The notes under the pieces: generated by a model
The model's database searches: none
Seen by the model: only the letters and a program-made list of their open reading frames with translations
Told to the model about the DNA's origin: nothing
In this document: positions 7,563-14,655 of the stretch, piece by piece
How the letters are laid out: each line of letters begins with the position of its first letter
Position numbering within the stretch: the stretch's first letter is position 1
NCBI GenBank assembly: GCA_002343545.1
Contig: DDRA01000066.1
Location: 40,316 to 56,322 of the forward strand
From: Bacteriovoracaceae bacterium UBA2428
Lineage (GTDB): Bacteria > Bdellovibrionota > UBA2428
DNA length: 16,007 nt
Direction of reading: 5' to 3'
Position numbers and translations under genes: made by a program

Positions 7563-7580
7563 CGAGCCCTTGAAACTTCG

Positions 7581-7892
7581 TCAGCGCGACGGCGGGCAGC
7601 AAAACATGTCGCGGCCGGCCCCTTCGCGCGCGTCCATCGGACGGCAGCCCGAGCTGCGCGCTCGGATCATCTGCTCGCGCGAAACCGCCACGCAATCCTC
7701 TTCTTGTGCGCGAAGCGCGGGAGGCGGCGCGGCAGCTTCCTCGGCGCGTCGAGCTTGGCGGATGCGTTCGTAGTCCCAATCGGCCTTTTTCTTGCTCTCC
7801 GCGTGTTTGGTCGCTTTCGGTTGCGACGCGCAAGCGGCGAGGGCCAAAGACAAGACGAGATGCGACAAGGGAAACTTCGACATCTTCTCCAT
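7581..7892 (-). CDS. Small Cys-containing lipoprotein
   Basis: A short predicted lipoprotein of 103 residues: signal FPLSHLVLSLALAAC with lipobox LAAC (Cys21). The mature part is charged and probably helical (DWDYERIRQARRAEEAAAPPP), followed by a C-terminal segment with cysteines 67, 83, 98 and 99, which could form two disulfides. The family is not recognised. Two starts are possible: ATG 7892, preceded by GGGGTG, or ATG 7883, preceded closely by GGAG; both keep the signal peptide. An upstream extension to 7919 would add nine unlikely residues. It converges on the phn-HAD operon, whose stop is only 18 bp away, with no clear terminator hairpin between. It diverges from the PurL-like gene. Confidence 0.7.
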   Translation of the reverse strand: MEKMSKFPLSHLVLSLALAACASQPKATKHAESKKKADWDYERIRQARRAEEAAAPPPALRAQEEDCVAVSREQMIRARSSGCRPMDAREGAGRDMFCCPPSR

Positions 7893-7918
7893 GCTGCACC
7901 CCACAAGTCCCCGGGCCA

Positions 7919-10372
7919 ATGGTAGATTTTTGTCTCGTGGCTTTCGTACTGACTTGCGTCGTCCAAGACGCGCCGCCTTCGAACGGATCCGAGCCCCAGG
8001 CGGATCCCCGAGTTTTGCCCGCCCCGGGGGATCCGCGCCTGTGGGCCGTGCTTAAGGACAACGTCGGAGAAGTCACATCGCTTCGTTCGCGGATCTTGCA
8101 GGCCCATTGGAATGACGGGGACCGGGTTCCCGATCGGATGGCCGTTCAGGACGTCCTGCGCTTTCCCGGTATGCAGGAAGCGGAGCACTTCGACACCGCG
8201 CTTCTCGTTTCGATCGTGGTGCGTTCGCGCGGACGCGATGGCGATTCGCTCGCGACTTTGTTTTCGGATTGGTGCCACGTCTCGGGCTTCGATCGTCCCG
8301 TGGCGATTTGGGTCGGACATCTTTACGAGCTGCGCTCCGAGCGAGAGGCGACCGACAACGGGCTGACCTTGGCGGACTCGATCGAGCGCATGCTCACCTT
8401 GGGCGAGCGCTCCGGCGTCTTTGCGCCCGCCGTCGAGGAGGCGAAAGTCCTGCGCGTGGGCGAATCGCTCGAATGGAAGCTTCCGGAGAAACCGAAAATC
8501 GATCTGCCCGAAGCGGTCGAAGCGCTCCGTAACGCCGCCGCCACCAAGGGATCGCTCTTGCGGGGCAATTTCCAACTTAGCGAAGTGCGGCCTCGCGTAG
8601 CGCCCTTTACGAACGAACTTTCGCCCGCCCTCGCGAAGCTCCTTTGGAGCTGGAACGATGCCGAACGCCAGAAGCCCATACGTTGGAGTTCTTCGGACGG
8701 GCCCGTTCACTTCGTGGTGGGGCTTCCGCGTCGACCGGATTCGCCGAACTGGAGCCGCTCCTTGCGCGTCGAGTGCGAGAAAATCACGTCCTTGCTCGAT
8801 CGCGGATCCGGCTTCCTGACGAGCCGGGGCTTCGGAACGCGTCTGGCTTGGATCGAACGCCTCTCTTCTTTTCCTTTGGCGCAAGGTCCTTTGCCCGCGA
8901 CGGCGCCGTCGCCCGAGCACCGTCTCGTTTTCCTGGGACCTTGGGACTCCCGCAACCCGATCGTCGAGCGGCGTCTCGAGTGCTTCCTGCGCACGGACTT
9001 CGATTCCCTGGCGCCGCAGATGGAAGTGCTGGAAGGCTCGGATTCGTGGCTTCGTCGCTTGTCCGAGCTCTTGATCGACTTCAAATCCTTCGAAGTTTCC
9101 GAGTCGGGCTTCTGTCGTTTGGCCGAACTCGACGTCGAGCGCATCGAGTCGCAGCGGATCGCTCTGGTCTGGGCCAAGGAGTCCTGGGTCACGGGGGTGA
9201 AGGAGGCGGGCTTCGAGGCCGCGATCCTCGGCCGACTGGATACCGAGGGCGGCGGATTGCGGGCGGCGGACCGCGAGATTTTCCTGAACGAGTTGAAGGC
9301 GCTGGCGCATCCGCCGAGCGAAGTCGCTTGGAACTACCCCGAGCTGCGATCGCCCACCTACGGTTACGAGAAGGCGACGCTCTTCCCGGACCGCTACATC
9401 GCGCGGATCATGAGCAAGGACCGGCTGCATTTCGATTGGCAGGAGCAGCTGTGGAGTTTCGCGGGCGGCGAAAGGCTTCGCAGCGCGCCCTTCCGGAACC
9501 CGCTTTGCTCTTCGATCGACGGGTTTCGTTGGACGGATGGCGGGGACCTCTTTGCGGAGGCGATCGGATCCGTGGAAGCCTGGTCGGACGTCGATCCGCG
9601 CGCGGCGGGTATCGCGGCGGTCGACGCGGCCCTCCGCATCCTCGTGTCGCTCGGCGCGCGGCCCCACGGCGGTGGCGAAGCGATGGTTTACATGACGACG
9701 CCTACGCTCGGCGCCGGCAGCGACGCCGAAAGCGTGGCGCAGGGATCTTATCTGCTGGCCGCGCAAGGCATCTGTCAGGCGCTGGATGGCTTCGGCTTCC
9801 GCGTGCGCCACTTCAACGGGTGCGGCGCGAGCTTGGGGGTGGATCGCCCCGAGATTCGCGTCGTGCTCAGGACCAAGATTTCGGAGTCGGCCCCGCAGAT
9901 AGTGCCGGGCTTCCGCATGAGCGGCGAGCCGATCTACGCCGTCGGTCCGCGCCCGGCCTTCATGGACTCCGGCTCGCTGCTGCTCTCGCACGTGAAGGTC
10001 ATCAGCAACCACCTTTCGAAACTCGCGCCCAGCGCTCAGCTCGGGCTCTACGATCTTATCTGGGGGCTCATGGAGAAGGGCATCGTGACGAGCATCCGTC
10101 CCGTCCGCGAGGGAGGCCTCATCCAAACCGTCGCGGAGATGTCGCTCTGGGGAGGCATGGGGGCGCAGATTCGGCCGAACATTCCGACGATCGAGCTCTT
10201 TAGCGGCGCGCCGGGGCGTTTCGTCGTCGGCATCTTGCCTTCCGAGGTGAAGCGCTTCGAGTCGATGATCAAGAGCGAGTTGCTCACGCCGCTCGGCACG
10301 ACGGGTGGCGACAAGATTCTCGGGCTCACCCTCGATCGTTTGCACGAAGCCAGAAAAGGGGTGCTCTCGTGA
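7919..10372 (+). CDS. Degenerate PurS-PurL (FGAM synthase)-like protein, predicted pseudoenzyme
   Basis: An 817-residue protein whose whole length can be laid by eye on the PurS-PurL fusion form of phosphoribosylformylglycinamidine synthase. Residues about 90-165 resemble PurS (LLVSIVVRS, AIWVGHLYEL). After that comes the PurL order: linker helix, first AIRS half (PIVERRLECFL, ESQRIALVW 410-418, AAILGRLDTEGGGL), then second half (DVDPRAAGIAAVDAALRI, LFSGAPGRFVVGIL). The scaffold is kept but active-site motifs are gone: WSEHCKHK reads WNDAERQK (245-252), ETHNSPS reads ECEKITS (285-291), and CHDLSDGGL reads IRPVREGGL (726-734). The usual ATFSS motif is absent. The reading frame is intact, so this is not ordinary decay. 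The start is uncertain: ATG 7919 is the longest credible choice; GTG 8048, ATG 8138 and ATG 8171 are alternatives, none with a good ribosome binding site. A PurQ-like gene follows, overlapping by 4 bp. Confidence 0.75.
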   Translation: MVDFCLVAFVLTCVVQDAPPSNGSEPQADPRVLPAPGDPRLWAVLKDNVGEVTSLRSRILQAHWNDGDRVPDRMAVQDVLRFPGMQEAEHFDTALLVSIVVRSRGRDGDSLATLFSDWCHVSGFDRPVAIWVGHLYELRSEREATDNGLTLADSIERMLTLGERSGVFAPAVEEAKVLRVGESLEWKLPEKPKIDLPEAVEALRNAAATKGSLLRGNFQLSEVRPRVAPFTNELSPALAKLLWSWNDAERQKPIRWSSSDGPVHFVVGLPRRPDSPNWSRSLRVECEKITSLLDRGSGFLTSRGFGTRLAWIERLSSFPLAQGPLPATAPSPEHRLVFLGPWDSRNPIVERRLECFLRTDFDSLAPQMEVLEGSDSWLRRLSELLIDFKSFEVSESGFCRLAELDVERIESQRIALVWAKESWVTGVKEAGFEAAILGRLDTEGGGLRAADREIFLNELKALAHPPSEVAWNYPELRSPTYGYEKATLFPDRYIARIMSKDRLHFDWQEQLWSFAGGERLRSAPFRNPLCSSIDGFRWTDGGDLFAEAIGSVEAWSDVDPRAAGIAAVDAALRILVSLGARPHGGGEAMVYMTTPTLGAGSDAESVAQGSYLLAAQGICQALDGFGFRVRHFNGCGASLGVDRPEIRVVLRTKISESAPQIVPGFRMSGEPIYAVGPRPAFMDSGSLLLSHVKVISNHLSKLAPSAQLGLYDLIWGLMEKGIVTSIRPVREGGLIQTVAEMSLWGGMGAQIRPNIPTIELFSGAPGRFVVGILPSEVKRFESMIKSELLTPLGTTGGDKILGLTLDRLHEARKGVLS

Positions 10373-11016
10373 AAACGGCTTTGGTGCTCGAGGGGCCGGG
10401 CTTTTCGGAGCAGGGCGAAGTCCTGCGCAATCTCGGTTTCGCGGGATTTCGGCAAGTTCAACGCTTCGTTTGGGACGCGCTCGACGATGCGGTCGCCGGA
10501 GACGCGGCGGCCGCCGACCTTCTGCTCATCCGCGGGCCGTGGAGCCTGTCGCCCGAGGAACGCCTGCTGTCCAAGACGATGGCCGCGAAACTGAGCGGCC
10601 TGGATTTTTCGAAGGGCCCTTCCGTGCTAGCGGTTGGCCGCGGCGCGCTCGTCGCGCTGGAGTTGCTGGTCGGGGCGAACCTCGTTTGGGAGAGCCGCTT
10701 CGAGGACGGGGCGCGGTGGATACGTCTTCGCTCGTCGGAAGCGGAACCCAGTCATCTCGTGGGGCTTCGGCTTGGGCGTGCGGTGCCCAAGATGCCGGCG
10801 ACTTTGCTCGATGGCCGGCCCATCTCCCCTTGGCTGGTGGACGATCGCGGAGAAACCATGGCTTGGCACGTCGAGCGCAAAATCTGGATTTCTCCGTTGG
10901 ATATTCTCGCCTACGCCGAGCGTACCCAGTTGCCGGACTACGGGTACGCGGACTTGACGACGCTCCTCACGCAAGCGGACATCCTGGATCGTTTCGCGAA
11001 AAAAGGCGGCCTATGA
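10369..11016 (+). CDS. Cysteine-free PurQ-like class I amidotransferase homologue
   Basis: A 215-residue soluble protein that aligns by pattern with PurQ, the glutaminase partner of PurL: an N-terminal strand TALVLEGPGFSEQGEVL, a strand LLLIRGPWSLS where PurQ has its PGGFSYGD region, and the nucleophile-elbow segment PSVLAVGRGALVALELLVG, followed by ANLVWESRFEDGARW. In PurQ the elbow reads G-(V/I)-C-N-G; here it is A-V-G-R-G (88-92), so the catalytic cysteine is glycine. The protein has no cysteine anywhere, so it cannot be a thiol glutaminase. The late MAWHVERKI (165-172) lines up with the PHPER motif and keeps His167 and Glu169. The GTG start overlaps the previous stop (GTGA) and is preceded by AAAAGGGG. 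Gene order and coupling match purL-purQ pairs, which strengthens the assignment. Confidence 0.72.
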   Translation: MKTALVLEGPGFSEQGEVLRNLGFAGFRQVQRFVWDALDDAVAGDAAAADLLLIRGPWSLSPEERLLSKTMAAKLSGLDFSKGPSVLAVGRGALVALELLVGANLVWESRFEDGARWIRLRSSEAEPSHLVGLRLGRAVPKMPATLLDGRPISPWLVDDRGETMAWHVERKIWISPLDILAYAERTQLPDYGYADLTTLLTQADILDRFAKKGGL

Positions 11017-12638
11017 ACGCCGAAGGGAACAAAGGCTCGGTCGAAACGGAGTTCTCGCGCTGGGTCGCGGAGTGGGGCCCTTCGCTTTGGTACCTCGTCG
11101 AGGATTCGCACGAGCCCGACGAGCTGAATTCCCAGGAGTTCGTCGAATTCATCGAGAAAGTTCGGAACTCCGCGACGCGCCGGGCTCCGCGCACGGGCGA
11201 CGTCGAAAGGGTGAGGCTCTTCGTTTCGGAGTGGCTAGCGGCCCAACCCTCCAAGTTGGATCGGCAAGCGACCGAAGATCGCATTCTGCTCGAAGGTCTC
11301 TTTCGCCTGAAATGGTCGCCCGATCTGGTCGCGACGCTCGTAAAGGCGTCGGGGCGAACCTCGCTTCGTTTTCGTGCCTTCGAAGCCCTCAAACGCCGCG
11401 CCCGACTGGGCCTTGAAGAAACGCGTTTCCGAACCCGCGACTGCGCTCGCGCCGATCTCGAGTTCTTGGCGGACCGCTTGGGCGCTTCGCGGTCCGATCC
11501 CTTGGGCATGGGAATCCACCGGGAGATGCTTGAGCACGCGGCGCTTTGCCCGCGCTGCGGACGTCTGCGAAAGCGACTCGAAGCCGAGATCGAGACGATC
11601 TCGGACGGCAGTTTGAGCCCGGTTCCGAGTTCTTTCTTCGCGGAGGTCGCCGAAGTCCGAAGTCTCTCGGCGCGCGTCGGCGTCTTGCGGCTCTTCTCGC
11701 GCTGGCCTTGGTTCGTGCGCCTGCCCTTCCAGTTGATGGCGGCCTACGTCGTGGTCTTCGCCGTGTTGGCAATTCCGCACCTCGAAGAGATCGTTCCCGA
11801 GTGGACCGCGTTCCGCGAACGTTTGGGCCGGGTCGCTTCGATCGACCTCGGTCGCAAATCCTTGCCGTCGCCCGAAGTCGTGGCGACTCCGCCCCCGGAG
11901 CCGGTGGCGAGCGTGACGTCGCCGGTCGCGCCGTCGCTTGCTTTGCCGGTCGCGATCGCGACTCCGCCGCCTCCGTCGGTCACGCCTCGGGGCTCCGTGA
12001 CCGCGCCCGTTCCGCCGGTGACGGCGCCGTCGGTCGCGGCCGTCGCGGCGACCCCCGTGGAGCCTTCGGTGATCTCGGTCGCCGCTTCGCCGCTGAAAGT
12101 CGCGCCGCCCCAAGGCGGACTTTTCGCTTGGGTAGACTCCTGGCGGACCCGGTGGCGCGAAAAGACCCCGTCGCCTCTTCCGGTTGCGAGCGTTTCCGTG
12201 GCGGCCGAGCGTGAAGCCCCGGTGACGTCGAAGCCCGAAGTCCCTCCCGCGAAGGTCGCCGAAACCAAGCCGATCTCGGGCGCTCCGGAAGCGGCGTCGG
12301 AATCGGCGACGAGCTCCGTCGCCGAACGGCGTTTCTACCGTTGGGGCGCCTACACCGGACGGCTTTCCGCGGACGGAGACCGGATCCTCGCGATTCTGAC
12401 GAAGTACGGAGCCGAGAAGGCGGGTGACCTTGCTTTGGGGGCGCCGTATCGCGGTGGCCGCTACTTCCACTTCGCGGTCACGGCGGAACAATTCAACGAG
12501 CTCAGCGCCGAAATTCGGGCGCTCGGACTCGGCAATCTCACCGAATCCGAAGCGACTTCGTGGCGTCGAACCCCTTTGAGTCAGCGCCGGGTCGTGTTCG
12601 TGCTCCAGCCCGAAGGCTCGAATCCCGCACGCCCCTGA
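11013..12638 (+). CDS. Single-pass membrane protein with sigma-like region and anti-sigma-type zinc motif
   Basis: A 541-residue protein. Residues about 10-55 are helical, and 85-135 (TEDRILLEGLFRLKW..LVKASGRTSLRFRAFEALKRRARL) resemble the helix-turn-helix region 4 of ECF sigma factors. Residues 169-190 contain LEHAALCPRCGRL (His175-x3-Cys179-x2-Cys182), the HxxxCxxC motif of zinc anti-sigma (ZAS, zf-HC2) domains, with His169 as a possible extra ligand. One membrane helix follows (237-256), then a Pro/Ala/Val-rich linker (about 285-430) and a folded C-terminal domain (440-533, starting FYRWGAYTGRLSADG), probably periplasmic. This is the layout of a transmembrane anti-sigma regulator with a sigma-like domain fused in front. 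ATG 11013 overlaps the PurQ-like stop (ATGA), with AAGG 6 nt upstream. The sigma-like reading is inference; the zinc motif and membrane helix are seen directly. Confidence 0.7.
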   Translation: MNAEGNKGSVETEFSRWVAEWGPSLWYLVEDSHEPDELNSQEFVEFIEKVRNSATRRAPRTGDVERVRLFVSEWLAAQPSKLDRQATEDRILLEGLFRLKWSPDLVATLVKASGRTSLRFRAFEALKRRARLGLEETRFRTRDCARADLEFLADRLGASRSDPLGMGIHREMLEHAALCPRCGRLRKRLEAEIETISDGSLSPVPSSFFAEVAEVRSLSARVGVLRLFSRWPWFVRLPFQLMAAYVVVFAVLAIPHLEEIVPEWTAFRERLGRVASIDLGRKSLPSPEVVATPPPEPVASVTSPVAPSLALPVAIATPPPPSVTPRGSVTAPVPPVTAPSVAAVAATPVEPSVISVAASPLKVAPPQGGLFAWVDSWRTRWREKTPSPLPVASVSVAAEREAPVTSKPEVPPAKVAETKPISGAPEAASESATSSVAERRFYRWGAYTGRLSADGDRILAILTKYGAEKAGDLALGAPYRGGRYFHFAVTAEQFNELSAEIRALGLGNLTESEATSWRRTPLSQRRVVFVLQPEGSNPARP

Positions 12639-12640
12639 CG

Positions 12641-12679
12641 AAAAACGACCGGACTCGCTTCGAAGGCCGCTTCCGGTCG
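12641..12679 (-). terminator. Intrinsic terminator of aspS
   Basis: CGACCGGA (12646-12653) and TCCGGTCG (12672-12679) form a perfect 8-bp stem with an 18-nt loop that contains a smaller palindrome, CTTCGAAG (12658-12665). On the minus strand the stem is followed directly by five T residues (12645-12641), the classic intrinsic terminator form, 8 bp after the aspS stop. The plus-strand operon stops at 12638 just beside it, but on that strand the hairpin has no adjacent T-run, so it terminates aspS more convincingly. Confidence 0.8.
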
Positions 12680-12686
12680 CCGCGGA

Positions 12687-14594
12687 TCAAGACGTTTTGA
12701 TGACCTGAAGGCGGAGCTCGGCGAGTTGCTCGGGCGAAACTTCGGAAGGCGTTTCGCTCATGAGGCAAACCGCGCGCGCGGTCTTCGGGAAAGCGATGAC
12801 TTCGCGGAGCGAGTCCGCGCCCGCGAGGAGCATCGCGAGACGGTCCACGCCGAAGGCCGCGCCGCCGTGCGGAGGCGTGCCGTATTGGAGCGCTTCCAGG
12901 AAGAAGCCGAACTGCTTCTTGGCTTCTTCCTCGGAAAAACCGATCGCCTTGAACATCGCCGATTGGACCTTGGGATCGAAAATCCGCATGCTGCCGCCGG
13001 CCACTTCGAAGCCGTTCAAGGCGAGGTCGTAGGCCTGCGCGCGGATCGTCTTGAGGACTTTCACGTTGTCCGAGAAGATCTTCTCGCGGTCTTCGTCGAG
13101 CGGGCGCGTGAAGGGGTGGTGGGCCGCGGCGAGGCGGCCTTCCTTGTCGTCGTACATGAAAAGGGGGAAATCCAGGATCCAAGCGAATTCCCACTGGTCG
13201 CTGCGGCCGGGCTTGATGAAGCCGAGTTCTCGCGCAAGGTGAAGGCGCAGCGTCCCCATGGCTTCCTGGACGCGCGGGGCTTGCTCGGCGCCGAAGAAGA
13301 CGTGATCGCCGACCTTGAGCCCGAGTTTCGCTTCGAGCGCCTGCATCTCTTCGGGTTTGAAGAACTTCGCGATGGGCGAGTTCCACTGTCCGCTCGCCTC
13401 GACGCGGGCCCAGGCCACGCCCTTCAGGCCCTGCGGTTGCACGATGGCGTTCAGGCCGTCGAAGAACTTGCGCGACCAAGTCGGCGCCGCGAGCTTTGCC
13501 GTCGTCAACTCGTCGTTGCGAACGGGGAGCGCGATGACGGCGCCGCCGCCCTTCACGATCGAGGAGAACACCTGGAACCCGCAGCTCTCGACGTCCTTGG
13601 AGACGTCCGTGAGCTTGAGGCCGAAGCGGATGTCGGGCTTGTCGGAACCGTAGTCCCGCATGGCGTCGTCGTAGGCGATGCAGGGGAATCCGAGTCCCGT
13701 CTTGGCCAAGCGCTCACGGTACCCGGCCGTTTCGAGGTCGACGCCGAGGCACTCCTTCCAAAGGCCCACGACGAAGCGCTCGAGGATCGCGAGGAACTCG
13801 TCGCGCGAGAGGAAGCTGGCTTCCAAGTCGATCTGCGTGAACTCGGGCTGGCGGTCGGCGCGCAAGTCTTCGTCGCGGAAGCAGCGCGCGATTTGGCAGT
13901 AGCGCTCGACGCCCGCGATCATGAGGAGCTGCTTGAGCGACTGCGGCGACTGCGGCAGGGCGAAGAACTGGCCGGGGTGCACGCGCGAGGGAACGAGATA
14001 GTCGCGCGCGCCTTCGGGCGTGGACTTGTAGAGGATCGGCGTCTCGATCTCGAGGAAACCCTGCGAGTCGAAGTAACGGCGCGTATGCTGCAGGAGCTTA
14101 TGGCGCAGTTTGAAGTTATCCATGAGCGCCGGGCGGCGCAGATCGAGGTAGCGGTACTTCAGGCGAGTGTTCTCGTTGACCGAGGCGTTGTCGTTCTCGA
14201 TCGAGAAGGGCGGGACTTCGGCGGCGGCGAGCACGGTGAGCGCCGGACCGGCGCCGCCGTCTTGGTCGAGGACGACTTCGACCTTACCGGCTTCGCCCAT
14301 CTTGGCGTTGACCATATTGGCGGGGCGCGCGCGCACCGTCCCGCGCAAGCTCACGACGTACTCGGCGCGCAACTGGAGCGCTTCCTTGCGCGTGCCCTTG
14401 AAATCGAAGGCTTCGCCGAGCTTGCCGTCGGCCTCGACGACGACTTGGCAGTAGCCGGATCGGTCACGCAGGTCGATGAAGACGACGCCCCCGTGATCTC
14501 GCACTCGATTGACCCAACCGGAAAGAAGGACGCTTTGGCCCTCGAGGGCAAGGCCGAGCTGGGCGATGGAGTGGGATCGGTATGCGTGTTTCAT
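12687..14594 (-). CDS. aspS: Aspartyl-tRNA synthetase, bacterial type
   Basis: A 635-residue class II aminoacyl-tRNA synthetase that charges tRNA-Asp (and perhaps tRNA-Asn). The order is normal: anticodon-binding OB fold (about 1-125; GWVNRVRDHGGVVFIDLRDR), motif 1 region (LKYRYLDLRRP), flipping loop STPEGARDYLVPSR, motif 2 FRDEDLRADRQPEFTQID (239-256), a GAD insertion domain (about 310-450), and motif 3 GVDRLAMLL (582-590) with AFPKT. It is somewhat longer than the usual 590 or so; a small insert near residues 107-118 contributes. Residue His34 in RDHGG is the form seen in non-discriminating enzymes. I chose ATG 14594 over TTG 14624 because homology begins there. There is no ribosome binding site before it, in line with a promoter only a few bases upstream. 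Confidence 0.97.
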   Translation of the reverse strand: MKHAYRSHSIAQLGLALEGQSVLLSGWVNRVRDHGGVVFIDLRDRSGYCQVVVEADGKLGEAFDFKGTRKEALQLRAEYVVSLRGTVRARPANMVNAKMGEAGKVEVVLDQDGGAGPALTVLAAAEVPPFSIENDNASVNENTRLKYRYLDLRRPALMDNFKLRHKLLQHTRRYFDSQGFLEIETPILYKSTPEGARDYLVPSRVHPGQFFALPQSPQSLKQLLMIAGVERYCQIARCFRDEDLRADRQPEFTQIDLEASFLSRDEFLAILERFVVGLWKECLGVDLETAGYRERLAKTGLGFPCIAYDDAMRDYGSDKPDIRFGLKLTDVSKDVESCGFQVFSSIVKGGGAVIALPVRNDELTTAKLAAPTWSRKFFDGLNAIVQPQGLKGVAWARVEASGQWNSPIAKFFKPEEMQALEAKLGLKVGDHVFFGAEQAPRVQEAMGTLRLHLARELGFIKPGRSDQWEFAWILDFPLFMYDDKEGRLAAAHHPFTRPLDEDREKIFSDNVKVLKTIRAQAYDLALNGFEVAGGSMRIFDPKVQSAMFKAIGFSEEEAKKQFGFFLEALQYGTPPHGGAAFGVDRLAMLLAGADSLREVIAFPKTARAVCLMSETPSEVSPEQLAELRLQVIKTS

Positions 14595-14606
14595 AGCAGA
14601 ATGGGG

Positions 14607-14635
14607 ATTATGCACAGGCGACAAGGCACTGTCTT
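14607..14635 (-). promoter_or_regulatory. Probable sigma-70 promoter of aspS
   Basis: On the minus strand, AAGACA (14635-14630, 4 of 6 matches to the -35 consensus) is separated by exactly 17 bp from CATAAT (14612-14607, 5 of 6 matches to the -10). Transcription would begin near 14600, about 6 nt before the aspS ATG. That leaves an almost leaderless mRNA and explains the missing Shine-Dalgarno sequence. The hisS promoter must share this 61-bp spacer (14595-14655). A weak candidate is GCGACA (14618-14623) with TAAGAA (14641-14646), which I would not rely on. Confidence 0.55.
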
Positions 14636-14655
14636 CAGGTTAAGAAAAATTTGGA

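Noticed and set aside
7563..7580. Possible terminator between the HAD gene and the lipoprotein gene
   Set aside because: Only 18 bp, with no inverted repeat and no T-run on either strand.
7667..10345. 892-codon open frame on the minus strand across the PurL-like gene
   Set aside because: It is a long antisense shadow caused by high-GC codon bias: Arg-rich with no recognisable domain, while the plus strand shows colinear PurS-PurL similarity and operon coupling.
7919..10372. Interpretation as the organism's working PurL
   Set aside because: Loss of the SEHC, ETHN and HDLSDGG motifs together makes normal FGAM synthase activity very unlikely, although a genome search is needed to confirm another purL exists.
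10305..11012. Upstream extension of the zinc-motif protein frame to 10305
   Set aside because: It overlaps the whole PurQ-like gene, is Arg/Gly-rich and domain-free; ATG 11013 has a ribosome binding site and the ATGA overlap.
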